A stretch of DNA of 64,000 nt from Streptomyces sp. CB02261 (GCF_001905665.1 NZ_LIVX01000001.1:1116001-1180000), one strand, 5' to 3'; shown: positions 41,703 through 51,000, counted from the stretch's first letter. The notes: generated by a model not told the origin, from the letters alone. Translations and numbers: made by a program.

Positions 41703-43061
41703 TCACACCTTCGCGTAACCGGTCCGGGGCTCCGCCTCGGTGACCGCCTCGGCGGTCGCGGGGACGGCGGTGGGGCGCCGAAGGTATACCGCCCAGGTGA
41801 CGGCCATGCAGGCCGCGTAGAAGGCCAGGAAGCCGATGAAGGCCCCGGTGCCGGTCCCGGCGGTCTGGAAGGACTGGCGGAAGGCGAGGTTGATGCCGAG
41901 TCCGCCGAGCGCGCCGACCGCCCCGATGATGCCCATGGCGGCCCCGGAGAGACGCCGGCCGTAGGCCTCCGCCGTGTCGCCCGAGAGCCCCTTGCGGTGG
42001 CCCTGGGCGAGGAAGATCGCCGGGATCATCTTGAAGGTGGAGCCGTTGCCGAGGCCGCTGAGGGCGAAGAGGGCGATGAAGCCGACGAGGAAGACGGCGA
42101 GCGACTCGGTCACGGAGGCGTAGATCACCACTCCGGTCGCGGCGGCCATCGCGGCGAAGGTCCCCAGGGTGATGCGGGCGCCGCCGTGCCGGTCGGCGAG
42201 GGAGCCGCCGATGGGCCGGATCAGCGAGCCGAGCAGCGGGCCGATGAAGGTGAGGGAGGCCGCCTGGAGCGGGGTGCGTCCGAACTGGGTCTGGAGCACG
42301 AGGCCGAAGGCGAAGCTGTAGCCGATGAAGGAGCCGAAGCAGCCGATGTACAGGAAGGCCATGATCCAGGTGTGGCGGGCCCGCACGGCCTCCTTCGCGG
42401 CCCCGGTGTCGTTCTTGACGGGGGCGAGGTTGTCCATGAAGAGGGCGGAGCACACGGCGGCGACCACGATCAGGGGGAGGTAGACGCCGAGCACGATCCT
42501 CGGGTGCATGGCGCCCGCGGTGCCGATGACGAGAAGGCCGACGAGCTGGACGACGGGGACGCCGATGTTGCCGCCGCCCGCGTTGAGTCCGAGCGCCCAG
42601 CCCTTCTTCCGCAGCGGGAAGAAGGCGTTGATGTTGGTCATCGAGGAGGCGAAGTTGCCGCCGCCGACGCCGGTGAGCGCCGCCACCACGACGAAGGTGG
42701 TGTACGAGGTGCCGGGCTCCATCACCGCGAAGGCGAGGCCGGTGGGCAGCAGGAGCATCAGGGCGCTGAAGATGGTCCAGTTACGGCCGCCGAAGCGGGC
42801 GACGGCGAAGGTGTACGGGATCCGGATCAGCGCGCCGACGAAGGTCGCGGTCGCGATCAGGAAGAACTTCCCGGCCGGGTCGATGCCGTACTGCGGCCCC
42901 ATGAAGAGCACCATGACCGACCACAGGCTCCAGATCGAGAAGCCGATGTGCTCGGAGAGGACGGAGAAGATCAGGTTCCGTCGTGCGATCCGCTCCCCTT
43001 TCTCGCGCCAGAAGGTCTCGTCCTCCGGCTCCCACTGCTCGATCCACCGGCCGCCGCCCAT
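41703..43061 (-). CDS. narK: Nitrate/nitrite MFS transporter
   Basis: 452 residues with 12 transmembrane segments. Two glycine-rich nitrate signatures are visible: GVGGGNFASSMTNINAFFPLRKKGWALGLNAGGGNIGVP, and later SGLGNGSTFKMIPAIF. The N-terminus WIEQWEPEDETFWREKGERIARRNL is typical of the actinobacterial NarK/NasA group. It would import nitrate or export nitrite. The ATG at 43061 has GGAGG 8-12 bases upstream. The nnaR gene follows 84 bases downstream, and a candidate GlnR box lies upstream. Confidence 0.93.
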   Translation of the reverse strand: MGGGRWIEQWEPEDETFWREKGERIARRNLIFSVLSEHIGFSIWSLWSVMVLFMGPQYGIDPAGKFFLIATATFVGALIRIPYTFAVARFGGRNWTIFSALMLLLPTGLAFAVMEPGTSYTTFVVVAALTGVGGGNFASSMTNINAFFPLRKKGWALGLNAGGGNIGVPVVQLVGLLVIGTAGAMHPRIVLGVYLPLIVVAAVCSALFMDNLAPVKNDTGAAKEAVRARHTWIMAFLYIGCFGSFIGYSFAFGLVLQTQFGRTPLQAASLTFIGPLLGSLIRPIGGSLADRHGGARITLGTFAAMAAATGVVIYASVTESLAVFLVGFIALFALSGLGNGSTFKMIPAIFLAQGHRKGLSGDTAEAYGRRLSGAAMGIIGAVGALGGLGINLAFRQSFQTAGTGTGAFIGFLAFYAACMAVTWAVYLRRPTAVPATAEAVTEAEPRTGYAKV

Positions 43062-43158
43062 GTCGTACCTCCGCGGGTGTCGGGTCCTGGGGCGTCCACA
43101 GCCCCGGTCCACCTGCCACAGAGGCTAGAGAGGCCGCGTTTCGGCCCGATGCCGAGAG

Positions 43159-43196
43159 GTGACGGGAACGGAACCTTGCTCTCACCCGGCGCGGAC
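43159..43196. promoter_or_regulatory. Candidate GlnR box upstream of narK
   Basis: GTGAC-n6-GGAAC-n6-CTCAC-n6-CGGAC matches the spacing of the streptomycete GlnR site (GTnAC-n6-GAAAC, repeated) exactly; the first pair fits well and the second pair is degenerate. It lies about 100-135 bases before the narK start, a fitting place for nitrogen control. Confidence 0.5.
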
Positions 43197-43222
43197 ACCC
43201 ACTGTGAGCGCCTGCGGGCCGC

Positions 43223-44191
43223 TCAGGCCAGCCCCGGCTCGGCTTCCGGCAGCCAGGAGCCGGGGGGCCGTTCCAGCCAACCCTCCGCCGCGCCGAGCTC
43301 CGCCGCGGCGGTCCGCAGGGCGTCGAGACCGGGATGACGCAGCCCCTTGCGCCACACCAGGCTCACGGGTGACAGGGGTACGGGGTCGGTGAGCGGTCGC
43401 AGGACACAGCCCGGCATGGGCGGGAAGTCGACGACGGCGAGCACCGGGTTGCGGTGCTTGGCCATGATGCGGCGGAACTCCTCGTGGCCGACCGCGAGCG
43501 GCGCGGGCGGGGCGACCTCGATGCCGCGCCCGGCGAAGAGGCGGGCGGCGAGGTCGGTCCACTCCGGGGTGCGGTCGTTCCCCGCGCCCGCGTAGACCCG
43601 TTCCCCGGCGAGGCCCGCGAGCGGCACCTCGGGCAGGCCGGCCAGCGGATGGTCCTCGGGGAGGATCACCGCCATCCGCTCGTACCGTACGAACTGGGAG
43701 TCGAGCCGGGCCCGCAGCCCCGCTTCGAGCCCGCCGTACCGGCCGAAGGAGGTGTCGAGCCGGCCGGCGAGGATGTCCCGGACCGCGCCGGTGAGCCCGC
43801 TCTCGTAGCGGGCCATCAGTTCCTGCTCCGGGGCGAGTTCACGGGCCCGGCGCAGGACGCGCTCCTGGGCGAGACCCGGGCTGTTGAGGTCGACGAGGAG
43901 GGGCCGGGGCGCGGCGCGGAAGGCGTCGGTCAGCTCGTCGTGGGCGGCCAGCACCCGTCGCGCGTACGGCAGGAGGCGCTCCCCGTCCGGAGTGAGGGCG
44001 ACCTGCCGGGTGGTCCGTACGAAGAGTTCCGCGCCCAGCTCGCGCTCCAGGCGCCGGATGTCGCGGCTGAGGGCCTGCTGGGCGACGTAGAGGCGGGCCG
44101 CGGCGCGGGTGAAGTGCAGTTCCTCGGCGACGGCGGTGAAGGCGCGCACGAGGCGGGGGTCGATGTCGTACGAGGACGGGGTGGCGGACAC
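43223..44191 (-). CDS. LysR-family transcriptional regulator
   Basis: 322 residues. The winged helix is DPRLVRAFTAVAEELHFTRAAARLYVAQQALSRDIRRLERELGAELF (about residues 11-57), followed by the periplasmic-binding-like effector domain (RYERMAVILPEDHPLAGLPEVPLAGLAGERV). A GTG at 44191 is chosen so that the helix-turn-helix starts near residue 12; no good ribosome site is visible and a GTG 18 bases earlier is possible, so the transcript may be leaderless. It diverges from an MFS gene, which is its likely target. Confidence 0.9.
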   Translation of the reverse strand: MSATPSSYDIDPRLVRAFTAVAEELHFTRAAARLYVAQQALSRDIRRLERELGAELFVRTTRQVALTPDGERLLPYARRVLAAHDELTDAFRAAPRPLLVDLNSPGLAQERVLRRARELAPEQELMARYESGLTGAVRDILAGRLDTSFGRYGGLEAGLRARLDSQFVRYERMAVILPEDHPLAGLPEVPLAGLAGERVYAGAGNDRTPEWTDLAARLFAGRGIEVAPPAPLAVGHEEFRRIMAKHRNPVLAVVDFPPMPGCVLRPLTDPVPLSPVSLVWRKGLRHPGLDALRTAAAELGAAEGWLERPPGSWLPEAEPGLA

Positions 44192-44274
44192 CGCGGCATT
44201 TAACAACACAGGCGCGTGAATGGCCACCGAACAGGTGTTGGACCCGCCCGGCCCGCGCCCGCGAGCCTTGATCC

Positions 44275-45588
44275 ATGCCGCTACCGGAGCTCCCCCCGAC
44301 CCCGGCGGGCCCGGCCCCCGCCCCCCGCCACGCCGAACGACCGCCGACCACCCCCGGCCACCGCGCAGGCCCGCCCGCCGTCCCCCACGCGCGCGAGAAG
44401 CGGCCCGCCGCCGACCGCCCACGGCCGCCCGCCGCCACCCGCAGCCCCTACCTCCGCCTCTTCGCCGTCCCCGGCACCCGCGCCTTCACGGCCGGCAATC
44501 TGATCGCCCGGCTGCCCATGGGCATGTTCGGCGTCAGCGCCGTCATCATGATCGCGGCGGCCTACGACTCGTACGCGCTGGCCGGTGCCGTCATCGCCAC
44601 CGGCACCGGCGCCGGGGCCCTCACCGCCCCCTGGATCGCCCGGCTCGTCGACCGGTACGGCCAGGCGCGGATCGCCGTCCCCGCCACCGCCTACGCGGTC
44701 CTGGGCCATCTGACCCTGCTGCTCTGCGTCCACGAGCGGGCGCCCGTCTGGGCCCTCTTCGCCACGACCGCCCTCACCGCCACGAGCCCCAACACGGGCG
44801 GCATGTCACGGGCCCGCTGGGCCCACCTCTTCCGGGGCGACCGCGACGCCCTCCACACCGCCAACGCCTTCGAACAGGCCGTCGACGAGCTCTGCTTCAT
44901 GCTCGGCCCGGTCGTCGCCGCGCTCCTCTGCTCGACCCTCTTCCCCGAGGCGGGCACCCTCGTCGCCGCCACCCTCTTCCTCGGCGGGGTCCTGGTCTTC
45001 GCCGCCCAGCGCTCCACCGAACCGCCGGTCGCGCCGCGCACCACCGCCGGATCTCCGCTGCGGGCCCCCGGCATGCTCCCCCTCCTCGCGGTCTTCCTCG
45101 CCACCGGGGCGGTCTTCGGGTCCATGGAGGTGGTCACCCTCGCGTACGTGGACGGGCCCGTCGCCGGCCCCGTCCTCGCCCTCCAGGCCGCCGGATCCTG
45201 CGCCGCGGGCCTCCTCTACGGCCGCTCCCACCGCACCGTACGGCTGCGCACCTGTCTGACCGCGATGGCCGCCCTGATGACGCTGCCCCTGCTGGCCGCC
45301 TCGACCGGTTCGCTGCTCGCCCTCGCCGCCGGTCTCCTGCTCGCGGGCATGGCGACGGCTCCGACGATGGTGACGGGCATGGGGCTGGTCCAGCGCATGA
45401 CGCCGCCGTCCCAGCTCAACGAGGGCCTGACCCTCGCCGTGACCGCCCTCCTCGGCGGCATCGCGGCCGGCTCCGCCACCGGGGGCTGGGCCGCCGACCA
45501 CGCCCCGTTCCCCGCCTTCGGCTTCCTGATCCCGGTCGCGGCGGCGAGCCTGGCCCTGGCGCTGTGCGCGACGAGGACGCGGGCATGA
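44275..45588 (+). CDS. MFS transporter
   Basis: 437 residues. A basic, proline-rich cytoplasmic N-terminus of about 60 residues is followed by 12 hydrophobic segments. Landmarks are LFAVPGTRAFTAGNLIARLPMGMFGVSAVIMIA, APWIARLVDRYGQAR and NAFEQAVDELCFMLGPVVAALL. The family looks like uncharacterised actinobacterial exporters; the substrate is unknown. The long N-terminus may mean the true start is further downstream. It lies divergent from the LysR gene and ends in a bidirectional terminator shared with the tmRNA gene. Confidence 0.88.
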   Translation: MPLPELPPTPAGPAPAPRHAERPPTTPGHRAGPPAVPHAREKRPAADRPRPPAATRSPYLRLFAVPGTRAFTAGNLIARLPMGMFGVSAVIMIAAAYDSYALAGAVIATGTGAGALTAPWIARLVDRYGQARIAVPATAYAVLGHLTLLLCVHERAPVWALFATTALTATSPNTGGMSRARWAHLFRGDRDALHTANAFEQAVDELCFMLGPVVAALLCSTLFPEAGTLVAATLFLGGVLVFAAQRSTEPPVAPRTTAGSPLRAPGMLPLLAVFLATGAVFGSMEVVTLAYVDGPVAGPVLALQAAGSCAAGLLYGRSHRTVRLRTCLTAMAALMTLPLLAASTGSLLALAAGLLLAGMATAPTMVTGMGLVQRMTPPSQLNEGLTLAVTALLGGIAAGSATGGWAADHAPFPAFGFLIPVAAASLALALCATRTRA

Positions 45589-45602
45589 GGACGCGGGCAT
45601 GA

Positions 45603-45638
45603 CGAAGGCCCGGCAGTCTGACGACTGCCGGGCCTTCG
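45603..45638. terminator. Bidirectional terminator between the MFS gene and the tmRNA gene
   Basis: A perfect 16-bp stem (CGAAGGCCCGGCAGTC / GACTGCCGGGCCTTCG) with a 4-base loop lies between the stop of the plus-strand MFS gene and the 3' end of the minus-strand tmRNA, so it can serve both. Confidence 0.85.
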
Positions 45639-45684
45639 CCCACATGGGATGAGGTGTCCGAGCGGGCAAGCCCCTCGGACGCTC

Positions 45685-46076
45685 GGTGGAGATGGCGGGA
45701 ATCGAACCCGCGTCCAACGGTACGGAAACAGAGCTTCTCCGTGTGCAGTCCGCTACGAGTTTCTCAGCCCCGGAGATCACGCGGACAAGTCTCCGACGGG
45801 CTCAGTCACTGTTTGATTTCCCTCCAACCCCCGTGACCGGGGTGAGAGGTTTAGATCCCTAAATGACGCCAGGATCCGGGTCGGGACCACCCCCGGGCTG
45901 ACGCTCCTCACAGAGGCTTCTTGTCGTTACCTAAAATTAGGCAGCGAGGGCGAAGCGGGAGTTATCGCTCTTGGAGTTGGCGATTATTGGTTGCGACATA
46001 TGGTTAACGAGATCATTGCCGCTTCCTCGACACGCTTCCTCTGCATCGGTATCCGCTGTCGAAACCGATCATCCCC
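45685..46076 (-). ncRNA. ssrA: tmRNA (transfer-messenger RNA)
   Basis: The RNA begins GGGGATGATCGGTTTCGACA at 46076. It ends with a T arm GCGGGTTCGATTCCCGC and the acceptor half CATCTCC, which pairs with GGGGATG. The resume frame reads ANSKSDNSRFALAA followed by TAA, a typical streptomycete tag. The last A of CCA is not encoded, so the 3' end is set to within a base or two. With SmpB it rescues stalled ribosomes and tags the nascent protein for degradation. The smpB gene is directly upstream on the same strand. Confidence 0.95.
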
Positions 46077-46176
46077 ATGTTCATTTTTCAAAGCGCACGC
46101 CCCTTGCGAGGTGTGCACGGCCCATCGTACGTGACCGACGGCCGCTGTCGCCAGCGTATTACCCGCTGCCGCGCCG

Positions 46177-46716
46177 CTACGCGATCTTGGCGGCGCGCTG
46201 CCTGCGCTTGGCCGCCGCGATGGCCCGGTTGGTCTCACGGGTGTCCTGCTTCTCCCGCAGGGTCTGCCGCTTGTCGAACTCCTTCTTGCCCTTGGCGAGC
46301 GCGATCTCGACCTTGACCCGGCCGTTCAGGAAGTAGAGCGCGAGGGGCACGATCGTGTGACCGGTCTCCTGCGACTTCGACTCCAGCTTGTCGATCTCCT
46401 CGCGGTGCAGCAGCAGCTTCCGCTTCCGCTTCGCCGAGTGGTTGGTCCAGCTGCCCTGCATGTACTCGGGCACATGGATGTTGTGCAGCCACGCCTCGTG
46501 GTTGTCGATCTGCACGAAGCCGTCGACCAGCGAGGCGCGGCCCATCCGCAGCGACTTCACCTCGGTGCCCATGAGGACCACACCGCACTCGTACGTGTCG
46601 ACGATGTGGTAGTCGTGGCGCGCCTTCTTGTTCTGCGCGATGAGCTTGCGCTCGGGCGCCTTGTCCTGGTTCTTCTTGGCAGGCTTGCCCTGCACGTTCA
46701 CGAGTCCCTTTGCCAT
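46177..46716 (-). CDS. smpB: SsrA-binding protein SmpB
   Basis: 179 residues. The beta-barrel core is [47 protein letters not shown], then [31 protein letters not shown] and [30 protein letters not shown]. The C-terminal helix is basic, as needed to enter the mRNA channel. It is about 20 residues longer than common SmpB because of an N-terminal extension ([20 protein letters not shown]). It carries tmRNA to the ribosome. The tmRNA gene lies 100 bases downstream. Confidence 0.95.
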   Translation of the reverse strand: MAKGLVNVQGKPAKKNQDKAPERKLIAQNKKARHDYHIVDTYECGVVLMGTEVKSLRMGRASLVDGFVQIDNHEAWLHNIHVPEYMQGSWTNHSAKRKRKLLLHREEIDKLESKSQETGHTIVPLALYFLNGRVKVEIALAKGKKEFDKRQTLREKQDTRETNRAIAAAKRRQRAAKIA

Positions 46717-46734
46717 AGTGCGGTCATTTTCGCA

Positions 46735-47922
46735 CTACGAGCCCCCTCCGAGGCCACTCAATACCGTCTTCGCCCGTTCCTCGGCCCGTTCCCCGGCCGC
46801 CAGGTCGGGGGTGATGCCCCGGCCGTCCACCGCGTGCCCGGCCGGCGTCCGGTAGTGGCCGACGGTCAGCTCGGCGACGGAACCGTCCGGCAGGGCGCTC
46901 GGCATCTGGACCGCGCCCTTGCCGAAGGTGCGCGACCCGACCGTGACCGCCCGGCCCCGGTCCTGGAGGGCGCCGGTGAGCAGCTCCGCCGCGCTCATGG
47001 TGCCGCCGTCGATCAGCGCCACCAGGGGCCGGCCGGTGTCGCCGCCGCCCTCCGCGTACACGGCCCGCTGCTCGCCCTCCACGTCGTACGTGGCGACCAG
47101 ACCGCCGTCGAGGAAGGCGGAGGCGGCCACGGCGGCCTCCGCGACCAGGCCGCCCGCGTTGCCCCGCAGGTCAAGGAGGACACCGGCACCGGCCGGGGCG
47201 GCCCGTACGGCGTCACGCACGCGCGTGCCCGCGCCCTTGGTGAAGGCGGCGACCCTGATCAGTAAGGTCCCGTCGTCCAGGCGGCGGACGGTCACCGGAT
47301 CCGTGGCGAGCCGGGCCCTGCGCAGGGTCTGCGTCCAGGCGGCGCGGCCGCGCTCGACCCGGAGGGCGACGGCCGAGCCGGGCACCCCGTCGCCGCGGAG
47401 CAGGGCGACGACCTCCGAGACCGAGAGCCCGTCGACGGTGCGCCCGTCGACGGAGACGAGCCGGTCGCCGGGCCGGAGCCCGGCCCGCTCGGCGGGGCCG
47501 CCGGGCTGCACCCGGGTCACCCGGACGCGGTCCTCGCCGGCCCGGCCCGCGGACAGCCCGACGCCGGTGTACGTGCCGTCGAGGGCCTGCTCGAACTCGG
47601 CGTACTCCTTCTTGTCGTACACCGCGCCCCAGCGGTCGCCGCTGCGGCTGACGAACTCCTCCGCGGCCTGCTTGCCCGACTTCCCGTCGGCCATGGCCGC
47701 GGCGGCGGCGCGGTTCAGGGCGGCGCGGTCGACGGGCGCGCCGGCCGGGGGCCGCTGCCCCGCGCGTGTGGCCGCGCCGGCCGGCTCGCCCGCCGCGTCC
47801 TGCCGGGGCAGGGACCCGGTGGCGGCGGCCGTGGCGAGGATCCCGGCGAAGACCAACGTCAGAACGGCCCCACGGAGCACTCCGCGGGGCCGGATACAGA
47901 GATGTCCGGTGTCGGCCGACAT
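46735..47922 (-). CDS. C-terminal processing protease, S41 family
   Basis: 395 residues. A signal/anchor (about residues 15-36) is followed by a helical region, a PDZ domain (VRVTRVQPGGPAERAGLRPGDRLVSVDGRTVDGLS), and the S41 catalytic domain with Ser in DGGTMSAAELL and Lys in TFGKGAVQ. It acts outside the membrane as a tail-specific protease. ATG at 47922 (MSADTG) is chosen; a GTG nine bases upstream is possible. It sits between ftsX and smpB and ends 18 bases before smpB, so it may be co-transcribed with smpB. Confidence 0.92.
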   Translation of the reverse strand: MSADTGHLCIRPRGVLRGAVLTLVFAGILATAAATGSLPRQDAAGEPAGAATRAGQRPPAGAPVDRAALNRAAAAAMADGKSGKQAAEEFVSRSGDRWGAVYDKKEYAEFEQALDGTYTGVGLSAGRAGEDRVRVTRVQPGGPAERAGLRPGDRLVSVDGRTVDGLSVSEVVALLRGDGVPGSAVALRVERGRAAWTQTLRRARLATDPVTVRRLDDGTLLIRVAAFTKGAGTRVRDAVRAAPAGAGVLLDLRGNAGGLVAEAAVAASAFLDGGLVATYDVEGEQRAVYAEGGGDTGRPLVALIDGGTMSAAELLTGALQDRGRAVTVGSRTFGKGAVQMPSALPDGSVAELTVGHYRTPAGHAVDGRGITPDLAAGERAEERAKTVLSGLGGGS

Positions 47923-48000
47923 GCCGCCCACTCTAGGACAAGACGATGGCGCCGCACGGGCTTTGGCCGTACGACGCCATCCGTCGTCAGTGGTCTCTTC

Positions 48001-48921
48001 TCACACCTTCAGGTACTTGCGCAGCGCGATGAAAGCGGCCACGGCCGGCATGAGGAGCCCGATCGCGATGACGAGCGGCAGCTTGGCGAAGACCGCGTCC
48101 CAGCCGATGAAGTTGACCAGCTGCATCTTCTCCGCGAGGGCGATGCCGTGGTCGATCAGGAAGTACCGGCCGACGAGCAGCAGCACACAGGCGACCGCGC
48201 CGCCCAGGAGTCCCGCGAACGCGGCCTCCATGATGAACGGCATCTGGATGTAGAAGCTGGAGGCGCCGACGAGCCGCATGATGCCGGTCTCACGGCGGCG
48301 GCTGAAGGCCGAGACGCGGACGGTGTTGACGATCAGCATCAGCGCGATGACGAGCATCAGGCCCATGACGCCGAGGGCGGCGATGTTCATGCCGTTCATG
48401 AGGTCGAAGAGGTTCTGCAGGATGTTCCGTTGGTCCTGCACCGACTCGACGCCCTCGCGGCCCGCGAAGGCGGTGGCGACCACCTTGTACTTCTCCGGGT
48501 CCTTGAGCTTGACCCGGAACGACTCCGGCATCTGGTCCGGCGTGATGACGGAGGCGATGGCGGTGTCGCTGTACTCCTCCTTGTAGTGCTTGAACGCCTC
48601 GTCGGCCGACTCGTAGTAGACGGTCTCGACGATGTCCATCTTCTGCAGGTCGGCCTTGATCTGCTCCTTCTGCTGGGCCGTGACCGCGCCCTTGGCGCAC
48701 TTGCCCGCCGCGGCCGACGCGTCGGCCTTGTTGCAGAGGTAGATGGAGACGTTGACCTTGTCGTACCAGTAGTCCTTCATCGTGCTGACCTGCTCGCGCA
48801 TGAGCAGCGCGCCGCCGAAGAGGGCGAGCGAGAGGGCCACGGAGACGATGACGGCGAAGGTCATCGTGAGATTGCGCCGGAGACCGACACCGATCTCGGA
48901 GAGCACGAACTGAGCGCGCAT
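48001..48921 (-). CDS. ftsX: Cell division ABC-like membrane protein FtsX
   Basis: 306 residues. One N-terminal transmembrane helix (LTMTFAVIVSVALSLALFGGALL), an extracytoplasmic domain of about 130 residues with a Cys pair (IYLCNKADASAAAGKCAKG), and three C-terminal helices. It has the FtsX fold with VSAFSRRRETGIMRLVGASSFYIQ before helix 3. With FtsE it regulates peptidoglycan hydrolases at the division or growth site. The gene is 29 bases downstream of ftsE. Confidence 0.94.
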   Translation of the reverse strand: MRAQFVLSEIGVGLRRNLTMTFAVIVSVALSLALFGGALLMREQVSTMKDYWYDKVNVSIYLCNKADASAAAGKCAKGAVTAQQKEQIKADLQKMDIVETVYYESADEAFKHYKEEYSDTAIASVITPDQMPESFRVKLKDPEKYKVVATAFAGREGVESVQDQRNILQNLFDLMNGMNIAALGVMGLMLVIALMLIVNTVRVSAFSRRRETGIMRLVGASSFYIQMPFIMEAAFAGLLGGAVACVLLLVGRYFLIDHGIALAEKMQLVNFIGWDAVFAKLPLVIAIGLLMPAVAAFIALRKYLKV

Positions 48922-48950
48922 GGGTCTGCTTTCTCCTACTCGCTACAGGC

Positions 48951-49640
48951 TCAGTGCTGGTATCCGTAGACGCCGCGCGCCTGGTCGCGGACCAGGCGGC
49001 CCTTCTCGAGCTCTATGACGCGCTTGCGCATCTGGTCGACGATGTTCTGGTCGTGGGTCGCCATGACGACGGTGGTCCCTGTCCTGTTGATGCGGTCGAG
49101 CAGCTTCATGATGCCGACCGAGGTCTGGGGGTCGAGGTTGCCGGTGGGCTCGTCGGCGATCAGCAGCATCGGCCGGTTGACGAAGGCGCGGGCGATGGCG
49201 ACGCGCTGCTGCTCACCACCGGACAGCTCGCCCGGCATCCGGTCCTCCTTGCCCCCGAGCCCGACCAGGTCGAGCACCTGCGGCACGGCCTTGCGGATCT
49301 CGCCGCGCGGCTTGCCGATGACCTCCTGGGCGAAGGCCACGTTCTGGGCGACGGTCTTGTTGGGCAGCAGGCGGAAGTCCTGGAAGACGGTGCCGAGCTG
49401 ACGCCGCATGTGCGGCACCTTCCAGTTGGACAGGCGGGCCAGGTCCTTGCCGAGGACGTGCACCTGGCCTTGGCTGGCGCGCTCCTCGCGGAGGAGCAGC
49501 CGCAGAAAAGTCGACTTACCGGAGCCGGAGGAACCGACGAGGAAGACGAACTCCCCCTTCTCGATCTCCAGGGAGACATCCCGGAGCGCGGGGCGGTTCT
49601 GCTTCGGATAGGACTTGGAGACGTTGTCGAATCGGATCAC
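48951..49640 (-). CDS. ftsE: Cell division ATP-binding protein FtsE
   Basis: 229 residues. Walker A is [15 protein letters not shown], the signature is [17 protein letters not shown], and Walker B is [13 protein letters not shown], with the H-loop in [10 protein letters not shown]. It begins [22 protein letters not shown], as is typical. It is the ATPase partner of FtsX on the cytoplasmic side. Confidence 0.95.
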   Translation of the reverse strand: MIRFDNVSKSYPKQNRPALRDVSLEIEKGEFVFLVGSSGSGKSTFLRLLLREERASQGQVHVLGKDLARLSNWKVPHMRRQLGTVFQDFRLLPNKTVAQNVAFAQEVIGKPRGEIRKAVPQVLDLVGLGGKEDRMPGELSGGEQQRVAIARAFVNRPMLLIADEPTGNLDPQTSVGIMKLLDRINRTGTTVVMATHDQNIVDQMRKRVIELEKGRLVRDQARGVYGYQH

Positions 49641-49877
49641 GGATGCACACCACGGTCGGCCGGGAGTAGGTGTGCGTGACCTTACGCGAACGGGGTGACC
49701 CCGCGCAGTCGCGGTCCTGGCTTGCGCGCTTTATCCTTTTCGCCCATCGGGATAGAACAGGGACGATCCGGTGGGGCGCGCCGAAACGCCGACGAGCTGG
49801 CACAGTGGTAGGGGGAACGTCCGGGCACCTCCGGGCGTTGTCCTGATGGAGCCCCCAGTGCGGGAGGAGGAGAGCGC

Positions 49878-50060
49878 ATGACCTACGACCGACTGGTGTG
49901 CGCCAACTGCGCGGCCCCGGTCGCCGAGGGCCGTTGCCCCGTCTGCCGCGCGAACCGGGAGCGTCTGACCCCGCAGGGTCTCTCGCCCGCGATGCTGCTG
50001 ACGCTGGCGATCGCCCTGCTGGCCGCGATCGCGCTGCTCGCGGCGGTCCGTACGGCCTAG
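49878..50060 (+). CDS. Small zinc-ribbon membrane protein
   Basis: 60 residues. It starts MTYDRLVCANCAAPVAEGRCPVCRANRERLTPQ, in which CANC and CPVC form a zinc-ribbon knuckle, and is followed by one transmembrane helix (AMLLTLAIALLAAIALLAAV). GGAGGAGGAGAG directly before the ATG supports it as real. The function is unknown; its orientation is likely zinc ribbon in the cytoplasm. It diverges from ftsE and faces a sortase-substrate gene across a shared terminator. Confidence 0.82.
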   Translation: MTYDRLVCANCAAPVAEGRCPVCRANRERLTPQGLSPAMLLTLAIALLAAIALLAAVRTA

Positions 50061-50097
50061 CCGGGCCGCGCGACGACCACACGAGCCGGAAAGCACG

Positions 50098-50131
50098 AGG
50101 AAGGGCCGGGGAGAATCCCCCGGCCCTTCTT
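50098..50131. terminator. Bidirectional terminator
   Basis: A 14-bp stem with one G-U pair, centred on AAGGGCCGGGG / CCCCGGCCCTT with a 6-base loop, lies between two convergent genes (ending at 50060 and 50179). Confidence 0.8.
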
Positions 50132-50178
50132 CATGCGCTGGGCGTCATGCGCGTGCGGCGTGCGCGTACGCGGATCGG

Positions 50179-51000
50179 TCAGACGGCGGCACGGCCGCCG
50201 GCGACGAGACGCGGCAGCATACGGAAGCCGATGCCACCGGCGATCATGGTCGCGGCACCGATGACCAGGAACGAGGTCTCGGCCGCACCGGTCTCGGCGA
50301 GCTCCTCCTTCGCCTGGCCCTGCTGCACGGGCTGCGAGCCGGCGTTGTTGGTGTCGGTGTTGTTGTTGCCACCGTCCACGCACTCGGCGCCGTCGAGGTC
50401 GACGGTGCAGGTGCCGGCGTCACCGGAGTCGCTGGAGCCGCCGTCGGTGGCGTCCGGCGTACCGGGCGTGGTGGAACCGTTGCCGGTTCCGTTCCCGTTC
50501 CCGTTGCCGGTTCCGTTGCCGGTTCCGTTGCCGGTTCCGTTCCCGTTCCCGTTGCCGGTTCCGTTGCCGTTGCCGTTCCCGTTGCCGTTGTCATCGCCGT
50601 CGCCCGGCTCGACGGGCGGCTCGACGGGCGGGTCCACCGGCGGGTCGACCGGCGGGTCCACCGGCGGGTCCACGGGCGGGTCGACCGGCGGGTCCACGGG
50701 CGGGTCCACGGGCGGGTCCACCGGCGGGTCGACCGGCGGGTCCACCGGCGGGTCGACCGGCGGGTCCACCGGCGGGTCCACGGGCGGGTCCACCGGCGGG
50801 TCGACGGGCGGGTCGACGGGCGGGTCCACCGGCGGGTCCACCGGCGGCTCCTCGCAGCCGACGTTCTCGGGAAGGCAGACGGGCGGCTCGTCAGGGTTAC
50901 CGAAGGCCTGCGCGGCACCCGCCGCGGTCAGCGAAGCGCCTGCGGCGATCATGGCGCCGGCCGCGATGCGCACGAAGCGCACTCGCATTTGTCTGGTCAT
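50179..51000 (-). CDS. LAETG-motif cell-wall protein with PPVD and GN repeats
   Basis: 273 residues. A signal peptide (about 1-32, ending AQA) is followed by a Cys-containing head (CLPENVGCEE) and about 18 PPVD and 2 PPVE units. Next come a Gly/Asn/Thr-rich tract, a second Cys pair (TCTVDLDGAEC), and a sorting signal: LAETG, a hydrophobic helix, and the basic tail RLVAGGRAAV. LAxTG is the motif of class E sortases in Streptomyces, so it is probably anchored to peptidoglycan with the Pro-rich stretch acting as a stalk. The start at 51000 is preferred; an in-frame ATG at 50988 is possible. No sortase gene is adjacent. Confidence 0.85.
   Translation of the reverse strand: MTRQMRVRFVRIAAGAMIAAGASLTAAGAAQAFGNPDEPPVCLPENVGCEEPPVDPPVDPPVDPPVDPPVDPPVDPPVDPPVDPPVDPPVDPPVDPPVDPPVDPPVDPPVDPPVDPPVDPPVDPPVEPPVEPGDGDDNGNGNGNGNGTGNGNGNGTGNGTGNGTGNGNGNGTGNGSTTPGTPDATDGGSSDSGDAGTCTVDLDGAECVDGGNNNTDTNNAGSQPVQQGQAKEELAETGAAETSFLVIGAATMIAGGIGFRMLPRLVAGGRAAV
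50610..50846 (-). repeat. 12-bp tandem repeat encoding PPVD
   Basis: About twenty 12-bp units of the type GGGTCCACCGGC (plus strand), differing mainly at third codon positions, encode the PPVD/PPVE stalk. A 6-bp repeat (GTTCCC/GTTGCC) tract that encodes GN/GT lies at 50485-50590. Confidence 0.9.

Noticed and set aside
50610..50846. Regular short repeats that could suggest a CRISPR array
   Set aside because: Units are 12 bp with no spacers and are in frame within a cell-wall protein gene; no cas genes are present.
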